This document shows positions 9,173 to 15,132 of a DNA stretch of 15,132 bases, in pieces. This stretch comes from Pelagophyceae sp. CCMP2097 (taxonomy: Eukaryota > Sar > Pelagophyceae). The notes under the pieces are model-generated. The model was not told the origin of the DNA and did no database searches. It saw only the letters and a program-made list of their open reading frames with translations. The DNA is taken from the NCBI GenBank assembly GCA_026770575.1, contig MU657349.1, positions 33,636 to 48,767 of the forward strand. The letters are read 5' to 3'. The number at the start of each line of letters is the position of its first letter. Position 1 is the stretch's first letter. The translations under genes were made by a program, and so were the position numbers.

Positions 9173-9618
9173 TTGTCATCTATAGGTGGCACTGTAAAAT
9201 AATTTGTAAAACTGTATTTGATTTTACATGTAATTGCATGTAATTACACGGCCCCCAAATTTTGACTTTGTAGTGCCCTTGAAAATACATCTTCAATCCA
9301 TCGATATTTGTGAATTTCGGGCGCCTTGCATCGCGAAATTGTGGCTTTTTACCACTTGTTTGAACAAAGTTGGACTTTTACCCCAAAAACATGCGCATGC
9401 AGAGCCACACCTCGTATTTGAGCTCGTCAGTTCGCCGGGGCGACTTGGCGGAGCCTCCCGCTCGCGCTAAGCCCCATTGCGCCTCGTTTGAGCGCCTCTA
9501 AAAATACGACCTTCACTTTACACTGTAAATACGTGTGTAACAGTAATTACACTGAAATTACAGTAAAAACAGGGTCCCATAATCCTCTACACTGTCTTTG
9601 CCCACCTATATTGTCATC
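9173..9618. repeat. 8-bp target-site duplication around the 9181-9610 element
   Basis: TTGTCATC at 9173-9180 and again at 9611-9618. The base after each copy is T, so a 9-bp reading (TTGTCATCT) is also possible. Removing the element plus one copy rejoins the RT sequence (LWSVIDKLYEN downstream). Confidence 0.88.
9181..9610. mobile_element. 430-bp non-autonomous TIR element (MITE-like, hAT-type 8-bp TSD)
   Basis: Ends are TATAGGTGG at 9181-9189 and CCACCTATA at 9602-9610, perfect 9-bp inverted termini flanked by an 8-bp duplication. Subterminal stretches are rich in GTAATTAC, TGTAAAA and CAGTAAAAA words, the kind of short repeated words to which transposases bind. No open frame is convincing (78 aa at 9234-9470 has no motif). 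An 8-bp duplication points to the hAT or P type among known superfamilies; a 9-bp reading would suggest Mutator type. It lies inside the RT of the LINE and is therefore younger than that LINE. Confidence 0.85.
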
Positions 9619-10150
9619 TTTGGAGCGTCATTGACAAATTGTACGAGAATTGCTCTTCGAGAATTGTTATCCAAGACTCGGTTTTTAACGAATATAAAGT
9701 GAATCACGGCCTTCGCGAAGGATCAGTTTTATCACCGATTTTATACGTTAATTTTATCGACGGAATCATCGATAAAATTCGGGGTTGCATATGCGCCAAC
9801 GTCGGCAGCTTCAGCTACAGAGCCTTGCTTTACGTCGACGACATTGTCTTAGTCAATGAATCAGCACAAGATCTACAGGCCATGCTCAATTGTTGTCAGA
9901 CACATGCAGATGATCATTCCTTTCAATTTTTCATGTCAAAATCCCAAGTCGTCGTATTTGGCAAGGACGAGGATTTCGTTTTTTCAGTGGAAACTAATGG
10001 GTGAAGACATGGCCCAAGTCAGCCATTATAAATACTTGGGTCTTACTTTCAGGAGGCGCCTTGGCAATTTCGCCGTGAAGGGCTCCACGGTGGCCAAATT
10101 GAGATTGAAATATATCGGGTCGAAGTTCATCGATGATGGGCCAAGCACTT

Positions 10151-10299
10151 GCTTGGTTTGTCATAACAGCACTCTGCAAGCCGACAATACTAATGTTAGC
10201 GCAAACGTAAAACATTGTGATAGCTGCGAAGGCGACGTGCACTTGGAGTGTATGGACAACGTGCCCGCTCCACTCGGCGAGTTCCACTGCCCGGCATGT
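10151..10299 (+). other. C4HC3 PHD zinc finger inside the LINE RT ORF
   Basis: The segment reads CLVC (10151-10162), then CDSC (10216-10227), x4, His (10240-10242), x2, Cys (10249-10251), then CPAC (10288-10299). This is the full C-x2-C..C-x2-C-x4-H-x2-C..C-x2-C ligand set of a PHD finger, including the typical CDSC, H-x2-C and FHCPAC surroundings. PHD fingers commonly bind histone H3 tails. It is in the same open frame as RT motif E (YKYLGLTF, 10027-10050), about 33 codons downstream of it. Confidence 0.87.
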
Positions 10300-10569
10300 C
10301 GCCTTAAAGGTGCTCCGTGTTTCCCTAAACCGGAGGAACGGATCATTACATCAATCCGGACGGAGAGGCGACCTGGCGGGAAACTTGAATACCACGCTGT
10401 GACAGAACTCCTCGACGGGGCTAACACTCACCGGAATGATTATGCTTTCACTCTCAAGAATCTCCATGGGATTATGGACAAAAACATAACTGCTCATTCA
10501 CCAAAGTATGGGGTCAGGCAAGTCGCGCCCTTTAATAAAGAGGACCCGTGGGAGGCGGCAAAAATATAA
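10300..10569 (+). other. Unassigned about 90-aa segment after the PHD finger
   Basis: It continues in the PHD frame: basic and proline-containing (PKPEERIITSIRTERRPGGK), then EYHAVTELLDGAN and further to PFNKEDPWEAAKI before a stop at 10567-10569. I do not recognise a domain. The thumb-like region resumes in another frame at about 10548, so a frameshift sits near 10550. It may be an extension carried in together with the PHD finger. Confidence 0.5.
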
Positions 10570-10964
10570 CAAAGAAGAAATTGTCGACTTTGAAGAACCA
10601 ACTCGATCTCATGGGCTGTCATACAATGGGTTTACCTACTTGGATTTCGAAGCAAATTCTCCAAACATTAGTTGTAGCTACGGCAATGTTTAATTCGGAA
10701 ATTTGGCAGGGTGGTGAATACTGCAGCGAAATCCAACTTGAGATGAACAAGATTTATAAAAGGCTAATCGACGTTCCAAAAGGGACTAGCAATAGAGCCA
10801 TTCATCACGAGTGCGGCTTGATCGACCAACTGTTCCGTGCCCAAGCGGCTGCCCTTAAGTTCAGAAACCATATCATTGGACTCTCAGCAAATCGGTTGGT
10901 GAAGCAAATGTATGAAGCCTTGCTTTCCGAGATTGATACTGTCACAGACCATGGTGAACATTGA

Positions 10965-11634
10965 CGCAATGTGGATAATAGCGTCACTGTGTATCTCGAA
11001 CCATTGTCAATTTCACTTGACTGGCGTGAAAACATTGGTGTTTCTGCTGCGACCATAAAAGCACATGAAATTCGATGTTTGTTCAAAAACAGAAAATTGA
11101 CCGCACTGACTCCAAAGTAAGATACCCTCTTGGCATTGCGGGGTTGGTCATCGACATCCAAAACAGCCCCGTACCTCTTACGTGATCCTGCCATGAATTG
11201 GACACTTCGCCAAGGGAAAGCAATTAAAATTAAATGCGCTGCAATTGTCACGAAGCTCCCGGTAAGGAACACAATGTGCGCGAGATTTAAGGCAGGTTAA
11301 CACGCACAAATTCACACGAGCCGTCTCCATGCTGCAATGGGAGAATTGGCGAGTCCGCTCATCACGTTTGGGTGTCTGCGATGCAAACAAGGAGCCCCGC
11401 GGCGCATGTTTTGCTCGAATCGAATCTAAAGTTCCGTCTTTTGCGGATCTTACAACCACTCAGAAGGTTGAGTACATAATGAGCGACAACAACAGCCCAG
11501 CAGTTGACATTGATATCTATCGTTTTTTTTTGTATAAAGTTTATCGCATCCGTGCTAAGTTGGTTGATCCGACTAGGCCAGGGAAAGGTCTTCCTGGACT
11601 AGATGGCGCCCCCTCCGGCATGCCTGCCCAGTAA
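10965..11634 (+). pseudogene. LINE C-terminal region, broken
   Basis: Frame continuous with the thumb-like region after the TGA at 10962-10964: RNVDNSVTVYLEPLSISLDW onward to a TAA at 11118-11120, then DTLLALRGW.. to KCAAIVTKLPVRNTMCARFKAG and a TAA near 11298. A different frame carries the end: MLQWENWRVRS at 11329 to PSGMPAQ and the stop at 11632-11634. The spread of Cys and the RFFLYKVYRIRAKL helix resemble the region behind the RT of many LINEs, but no complete CCHC knuckle can be drawn. Three or more lesions show decay. Confidence 0.6.
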
Positions 11635-11672
11635 TTTCTTGTTATTATTAGTTTTTACTTCGCTCTGAGGCC

Positions 11673-11749
11673 TTAAGAGCCTGATTACACGGATTGTTTT
11701 GCTATATAAGGATTGCGGTCTGCGGCCTTACGGACTTCCAACGGACATA
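11673..11749 (+). repeat. Left TIR of family A copy A1
   Basis: Inverted partner of about 13366-13445, with differences TTAAGAG versus GTAAGAG at the tip and GTTTTGCTA versus TTTTTGCGG in the middle. It contains repeated subterminal words (GCGGT, CCGCA, CGGAT). Confidence 0.78.
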
Positions 11750-11930
11750 CCGCAATACTTCATTTGCGGTACTCGTATAATCGTGTCGAAGGCGTTACGG
11801 GATGGCCCTCCGACTGCGTTATTTGCGGTCTAGGAATTCCTATCAAGCCGCGCACGAATCTGAAGCCGAATCGCGCCACATGGCCGGCGGCAACGCGGCG
11901 GTCGGCGACGACATGAGCGGCGACTCGAGC

Positions 11931-11993
11931 GACGGCGCGCGCCTCGGCGCTGACGACGCGCGCCTCGGCGCGGACGACGCGCGCCTCGGCGCA
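11931..11993 (+). repeat. Three tandem 21-bp GC-rich units in A1
   Basis: Units at 11931-11951, 11952-11972 and 11973-11993 share GACGACGCGCGCCTCGGCGC with one or two changes. They are followed by two 15-bp GACGGCGGCAACGCG units (11994-12023). The matching array in A2 is at 13645-13707. Long frames run through it on both strands, but differences between A1 and A2 are mostly amino-acid changing in either frame, which argues against coding. Confidence 0.8.
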
Positions 11994-12266
11994 GACGGCG
12001 GCAACGCGGACGGCGGCAACGCGAGCGACGGCGACGCGAGCGACGGCGCGCGCCGCCGCCGACACCTGTCGCATCGACGCCGCCTTGCTCGCCGGGTCCG
12101 CGCGGACGCGCGACGCCCCGCACGACCGCGCGTAGCCGCCGGCAGCGCCAAGAGGCTCCATGGCCGCCGCCACGGTCAACAAGGGCCCAAAACCAACATT
12201 AAGGAGCCCATAACCAATGAAGCCTCTATGCTTTTTTATCCTTGTCTCCTTGTTTTTAATTTTTGA

Positions 12267-12327
12267 GGACCCGAAGGGTCTTTGCCGTTAAATCAACGTC
12301 AGTTTACGGCAAGGGCCCTTCGGGTCC
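12267..12327 (+). repeat. Long hairpin in A1
   Basis: The left arm begins GGACCCGAAGGGTCTTTGCC and the right arm ends AAGGGCCCTTCGGGTCC. About 23 of 25 positions pair, with a loop of about 10 nt (TCAACGTCAG). The same structure is at 13954-14014 in A2. Confidence 0.8.
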
Positions 12328-12356
12328 TTTGATTGAAGGATTGACAGGTACAATTT

Positions 12357-12396
12357 TGTCTGTCCGTCTGTCCTTCTGTCCGACCGTCCGTCCGTC
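12357..12396 (+). repeat. TGTC/CCGT microsatellite in A1
   Basis: Imperfect four-base units (TGTC, CGTC, CCGT) fill the stretch. The homologous tract in A2 (14045-14081) differs in unit number and order. Confidence 0.75.
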
Positions 12397-12450
12397 AATC
12401 GCAGGTTAAATCCGTGAGGTTCCACCTTTGGGAAGAAAAGGGCAGCAAAA

Positions 12451-12575
12451 CGGCCGATTCAGCGATTGGTGGTTGATGCGTTGCTAAAATTGGGAGTGGA
12501 GGTCGAGCAGGAGCCTCATTGGAATCATCATAGAAGAAGCTTTTGTTTGGTCACAGGTTCGAATCTGGTCGGCCG
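12451..12575 (+). other. tRNA-like module in A1 (pol III B box)
   Basis: CGGCCGA at 12451-12457 pairs perfectly with TCGGCCG at 12569-12575, like an acceptor stem. GGTTCGAATCT at 12556-12566 matches the B-box consensus GGTTCGANTCC at 10 of 11 positions. A D-arm-like GGTGGTTGATGCG lies near 12467-12480. An A-rich tail follows directly. At 125 nt it is longer than a tRNA, and no clean anticodon arm is seen. A tRNA-derived SINE absorbed into family A before the copies separated fits best. Confidence 0.5.
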
Positions 12576-12782
12576 CAAAAAAACAATAAAAGAAATAGCT
12601 CAATAAAAAATAAAAAATAATAATAATAAAGATAAGGAGGATTTAAAGGTTCAGCGATAAGTTAAATAATTTTAATTGTTTACGTGGGCATTGCAATGGG
12701 ATTTGTCTGTATTCTTTGCTCGAAGTCGGGTCGGGTCCTCCGTGTGCCTCCGGCGCGCTCTTGTAATCAATTTCTTTTGATA

Positions 12783-13324
12783 TCAATGGCTGGCTTAACT
12801 TCGCCCGTTCTTAACTTCACCCCTTCATGGTTTTAAGAAACTATGGGAAGGAGGTCCCGCAAAAGGTGGTGCAGATGTGCGCTAGAACCGCGGTCGAAAT
12901 TTATGATGGGATCGTGCAATCAGATCTTAAATCTGACGACGCGCGCCGGAGCGCGGCGCATTTCAAAAAGATTTTTCGGGCGAAGAAAACCTTTCGGGCG
13001 AAGACAAACGGGATTTTTCTCAATAATTACCTTTCGATGCCCATATTAAACCTTAAAGTGCCATCAAATACCATCGAAATACCTCAGTAAAACCTAAGCG
13101 CATGATTTAACCGGGGCGAAGTTAAGAACTGACCAAAATATACCAAACATTTGGGTCTTTGGTGTGCAGTCAAATGGGCGATTGTGAGCCACAGGTTGAT
13201 GTATGATGTCAATGCGACGGATAGCTTGAAGCTAACCCAATCAGTTCAACATTTGGAGGGCTGTGAACCGCGCTACTCAAAAATCCCCATATCAGGTTTT
13301 TGGGGCGAAGTTAAGCCTGCCGTG
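12783..13324. mobile_element. 542-bp TIR element inserted in A1, GATA target duplication
   Basis: GATA flanks it (12779-12782 and 13325-13328). A2 has the uninterrupted site, with a single GATA at 14453-14456. Termini include GGCTTAACTTCGCCC (12792-12806) and its inverse GGGGCGAAGTTAAGCC (13302-13317), with outer 9-bp parts (CAATGGCT / AGGCACGG-type) similar but imperfect. A second inverted pair, GTTCTTAACTTCACCCC (12807-12823) and GGGGCGAAGTTAAGAAC (13113-13129), makes four copies of the CTTAACTTCG word. No gene is supported inside; the 87-aa frame at 12827-13090 has no motif. Confidence 0.8.
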
Positions 13325-13365
13325 GATAGGGAAAAAGTTTGCGAAGGGAAAAAAGTTTTGCGGTG

Positions 13366-13445
13366 AAATTTATGTCCGTTGGAAGTCCGTAAGGCCGCAG
13401 ACCGCAATCCTTATACCGCAAAAATCCGTATAATCAGGCTCTTAC
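13366..13445 (-). repeat. Right TIR of family A copy A1
   Basis: Inverted partner of 11673-11749. It ends ATCAGGCTCTTAC at 13445, and the sequence continues without spacer into A2. Confidence 0.78.
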
Positions 13446-13644
13446 GGAATTCCAACGGACATACCGCAATACTTCATTTGCGGTATTCGTATAATCGTGT
13501 CGAAGGCGTTACGGGATGGCCCTCCGACTGCGGTATTTGCGGTCTAGGAATTCCTATCGAGCCGCGCACGAATCTGAAGCCGAATCGCGCCACTTGGCCG
13601 GCGGCAACGCGGCGGTCGGCGACGACATGAGCGGCGACTCGAGC

Positions 13645-13707
13645 GGCGGCGCGTGCCTCGGCGCGGGCGACGCGCGCCTCGGCGCGGACGACGCGCGCCT
13701 CGGCGCA
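13645..13707 (+). repeat. Three tandem 21-bp GC-rich units in A2
   Basis: Units at 13645-13665, 13666-13686 and 13687-13707, homologous to 11931-11993. Changes relative to A1 fall mostly at sites that would alter amino acids in the long + frame. Confidence 0.8.
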
Positions 13708-13953
13708 GACGGCGGCAACGCGGACGGCGGCAACGCGAGCGACGGCGACGCGAGCGACGGCGCGCGCCGCCGCCGACACCTGCCGCATCGACGCCGCCTT
13801 GCTCGCCGGGTCCGCGCGGACGCGCGACGCCCCGCATGACCGCGCGTAGCCGCCGGCAGCGCCAAGAGGCTCCATGGCCGCCGCCACGGTCAACAAGGGC
13901 CCAAAACCAACATTAAGGAGCCCATAACCAATGAAGCCTCTATGCTTTTTTGA

Positions 13954-14014
13954 GGACCCAAAGGGTCCTTGCCGTTAAATCAACGTCAGTTTACGGCAAG
14001 GGCCCTTCGGGTCC
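13954..14014 (+). repeat. Long hairpin in A2
   Basis: The left arm begins GGACCCAAAGGGTCCTTGCC and the right arm ends GGGCCCTTCGGGTCC. Relative to A1, one pair is lost (G to A) and one is gained (T to C in GGGTCC), so pairing strength is about the same. Confidence 0.8.
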
Positions 14015-14044
14015 TTTGATTGAAGGATTACCGGGGGCAATTTT

Positions 14045-14081
14045 GTCTGTCCGTCCTTCCGTCTGTCCGTCCTTCCGTCCC
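14045..14081 (+). repeat. TGTC/CCGT microsatellite in A2
   Basis: Counterpart of 12357-12396, with a different number and order of TGTC, CCGT and CTTC units. Confidence 0.7.
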
Positions 14082-14129
14082 CGGTTAAATCCGTGAGGTT
14101 CCACCTTTGGGAAGAAAAGGGCAGCAACT

Positions 14130-14250
14130 CGGCCGATTCAGCGATTGGTGGTTGATGCGTTGCTAAAATTGGGAGTGGAGGTCGAGCAGGAGCCTCATTG
14201 GAATCATCATAGAAGAAGTTTTTGGTCACAGGTTCGAATCTGGTCGGCCG
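14130..14250 (+). other. tRNA-like module in A2 (pol III B box)
   Basis: Same as 12451-12575: closing stem CGGCCGA (14130-14136) with TCGGCCG (14244-14250), B box GGTTCGAATCT (14231-14241), A-rich sequence after it. A few bases are lost in the middle (TTTTTGG versus CTTTTGTTTGG). Confidence 0.5.
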
Positions 14251-14544
14251 CAAAAATAAATAGCTCAATAAGAAATAAAAAAATATAAAATAAAGACAAG
14301 GAGGGTTTGAAGGTTCAGCGATAAGTTAAATAATTTTAATTATTTACGTTGGCATTGCAATGGTATTTGGCTGTATCCTTCGGGTCCTCCGTGTGCCTCC
14401 GGCGCGCTCTTGTAATATCCTTGTTTCCTTGTTTTTCTTTTCAACTTCTTTTGATAGGGAAAAAGGTTGCGAAGGGGGGAAAGTTTTGCGGTGTAAGTCC
14501 GTAAGGCCGCAGACCGCAATCCTTATACCGCAAAAAAATCCGCA

Positions 14545-14992
14545 TAATGGGGGGCTCAGCCATTTTCCCGAATCGCCAATTTCCCGCGCCAAAAATCGAA
14601 GTCGAAAAAAATAAAGGGGAAAATCGGCAAGTACGAAAATCCCGAAGGCTGAACCTCAACACCAAAAGATCAGACTTCCCGCCAAAGCCGCCCACTCGCG
14701 CACCCGCCCGCGAGCCTGTTGGCGGCGACGAAGGGCTGTCGCGCGGCCGAAAGCCACTGCGCTCCGTGGCGTGGTACGAGTTGGAGCATCGTCGCTCCAA
14801 CTTGCGTCACTTGTACGTTCAAAATGACGTGTTTCCATGCGTTTGCACCAGTTCAAAGTTTCAATTTTTTCATAAAATTTGGAAAAGTCCACAAAGTTTA
14901 AAATATTCCCCGACCACAGAAGTCGTACTACGAAATATTGAAAGGGTTCCCCGCGTAGTGAAAACTGGGAAAATGGCTGAGCCCCCCAGTAA
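14545..14992. repeat. TAA target duplication around the 442-bp element
   Basis: TAA at 14545-14547 and 14990-14992. The unoccupied equivalent in A1 reads CCGTATAATCAGGC (13427-13440). Confidence 0.7.
14548..14989. mobile_element. 442-bp TIR element inserted in A2 (Tourist-like MITE candidate)
   Basis: TGGGGGGCTCAGCCATTTTC begins the left end at 14548, and its exact inverse closes the right end at 14988, 22 bp perfect in all. A single extra G at 14989 lies before the right TAA. TAA duplications and G-rich tips fit the PIF/Harbinger (Tourist) group of small elements, by established knowledge of that group. A perfect 9-bp hairpin AGTTGGAGC/GCTCCAACT sits at 14779-14802. The long frame 14547-15092 crosses the element border and is not a gene. 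Confidence 0.82.
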
Positions 14993-15012
14993 TCAGGCTC
15001 TTACTACTACTA

Positions 15013-15132
15013 TTACAAGAGCGCGCCGGAGGCACACGGAGGACCCGAAGGATGCAGCCAAATCCCATTGCAATGCCCACGTAAATAATTGAAATTATTT
15101 AACTAATCGCTGAACTTTCAAATCCTCCTTAT
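15013..15132 (-). mobile_element. Family A repeat, copy A3 (inverted, partial, runs off window)
   Basis: The reverse complement of 15013-15132 matches A2 at about 14296-14416 and A1 at 12632-12770 (words AAGGAGGATTT, GTTCAGCGAT, TAAATAATTT and CCGTGTGCCTCCGGCGCG). It begins 8 bp after the right end of A2, in opposite orientation. Confidence 0.8.

Larger units (their letters stand above)
8208..10964 (+). pseudogene. LINE reverse transcriptase region, broken and interrupted
   Basis: RT motifs in order: LKFDKAPGLD (about 8669-8697), PADWGKAAVAIIYK..NYRLISLL (about 8795-8878, with L where P is usual), FLDVRKAY (motif A, Asp at 9074-9076), HGLREGSVLSPILY (motif B, about 9702-9743, E in place of the usual Q), YVDD (motif C, 9831-9842), KSQVVVFG (about 9939-9962), YKYLGLTF (motif E, 10027-10050). 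Then come a PHD finger, a linker of unknown type, and a thumb-like region (LKNQLDLMGC.., 10587 on) with NSEIWQ and a PKGTSNRAIHHECGL block near 10776-10820. Frame shifts lie near 8985, 9990 and 10555. Stops occur at 9132-9134 and 10962-10964. A 430-bp TIR element splits the domain between motifs A and B. Function in life: copying the LINE RNA at a nicked target. The YVDD core is intact but the gene is dead. Confidence 0.88.
6246..11634 (+). mobile_element. Decayed LINE (non-LTR retrotransposon), EN + RT + PHD
   Basis: Domains appear in LINE order on one strand: coiled-coil/ORF1-like remnants, apurinic-type endonuclease (from 7038), reverse transcriptase motifs 8669-10050, an embedded PHD finger (10151-10299), a thumb-like region, and a C-terminal region ending at a stop at 11632-11634. 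Reading requires many frame changes and passes several stops, so the copy is dead. No LTRs flank it. The 5' end is uncertain; nothing recognisable lies between 6057 and about 6245. No long poly-A tail follows 11634, but the family A repeat begins within 40 bp and may have removed it. The clade is not assigned: EN type suggests the large APE-endonuclease group (Jockey/CR1/I-like), and no RNase H was seen. Confidence 0.85.
11673..13445 (+). mobile_element. Family A repeat, copy A1 (non-autonomous, TIR-bounded)
   Basis: The left end (11673-11749) and right end (about 13366-13445) are inverted copies. Shared blocks read AAGAGCCTGATTA, TATAAGGATTGCGGTCTGCG and GCCTTACGGACTTCCAACGG, together about 75 bp with small indels. 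Inside are a GC-rich 21-bp repeat, a long hairpin, a TGTC/CCGT microsatellite, a tRNA-like module and an A-rich stretch, all shared with copy A2. Copy A1 carries an extra 542-bp insertion. No protein frame is supported. The left end lies about 40 bp after the LINE stop. Confidence 0.8.
13441..15005 (+). mobile_element. Family A repeat, copy A2 (left end truncated)
   Basis: 13441-14456 matches A1 11727-12782 nearly base for base. 14453-14547 plus 14990-15005 matches the A1 right end. The outer about 55 bp of the left TIR are missing: A2 starts at CTTACGGA, the same bases that close the right TIR of A1. The right end is split by a 442-bp TIR element. Like A1 it has the 21-bp array (13645-13707), the hairpin (13954-14014), the microsatellite and the tRNA-like module, and no supported gene. 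Confidence 0.8.

Noticed and set aside
11931..11993. CRISPR array
   Set aside because: Units are directly tandem with no spacers, and the window is eukaryotic.
11760..12266. Long frames on both strands across the 21-bp repeats of A1 (and 13474-13896 in A2) as genes
   Set aside because: Differences between A1 and A2 are mostly amino-acid changing in both the + and - frames, and the + frame is cut short in A2 by a C to T change. No selection for protein is visible.
14547..15092. 181-codon open frame as a gene
   Set aside because: It crosses from a TIR element into family A sequence in inverted orientation and has no motif.

Overview
The window is eukaryotic repeat-rich DNA, most likely from a protist or alga. 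I see spliceosomal-type micro-introns of about 41-53 nt, a non-LTR retrotransposon (LINE), a two-gene DNA transposon with terminal inverted repeats (TIRs), and several small nested TIR elements. There are no bacterial-style operons or ribosome binding sites. The species cannot be named from the sequence. I see no single-copy host gene: nearly everything is transposon or transposon relic.

Layout. (1) 1-206: AT-rich flank with a 21-bp direct repeat. (2) 207-6056: a 5.85-kb GC-rich DNA transposon bounded by about 32-bp TIRs. It carries two convergent genes. On + is a DDE-type transposase-like frame of about 898 codons (419-3134), broken by stops and by a 19-bp tandem duplication. On - is a gene that splices through four short GT-AG introns into an open 517-codon frame (5929-4192). 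Between their 3' ends lie GGGCCC-rich low-complexity DNA and a tRNA-like, pol III-type segment. (3) About 6246-11634: a decayed LINE with a coiled-coil ORF1 remnant, an apurinic-type endonuclease, a reverse transcriptase, a C4HC3 PHD finger between RT motif E and the thumb-like region, and a C-terminal domain. A 430-bp TIR element (9181-9610) with an 8-bp target duplication sits inside the RT. (4) 11673-15132: copies of a non-autonomous, GC-rich, hairpin-containing repeat family called 'A' here. A1 and A2 are in direct orientation and fused at a short shared sequence; A3 is inverted and runs off the window. A1 is interrupted by a 542-bp TIR element with a GATA duplication. A2 is interrupted by a 442-bp TIR element with a TAA duplication. 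Each copy supplies the unoccupied site for the other's insertion.

How the parts relate. The two genes of the 207-6056 element start near opposite TIRs and converge, as in two-gene transposons where a transposase works with an accessory DNA-binding or chromatin-binding protein. The transposase frame is damaged and the partner frame is open, so this copy is probably non-autonomous. The LINE is dead (many stops and frameshifts) but its domain order is readable. The PHD finger inside its RT-bearing ORF is the most unusual architecture here. Relative ages can be read from nesting: LINE before its 430-bp insert; A family before the 542-bp and 442-bp inserts.
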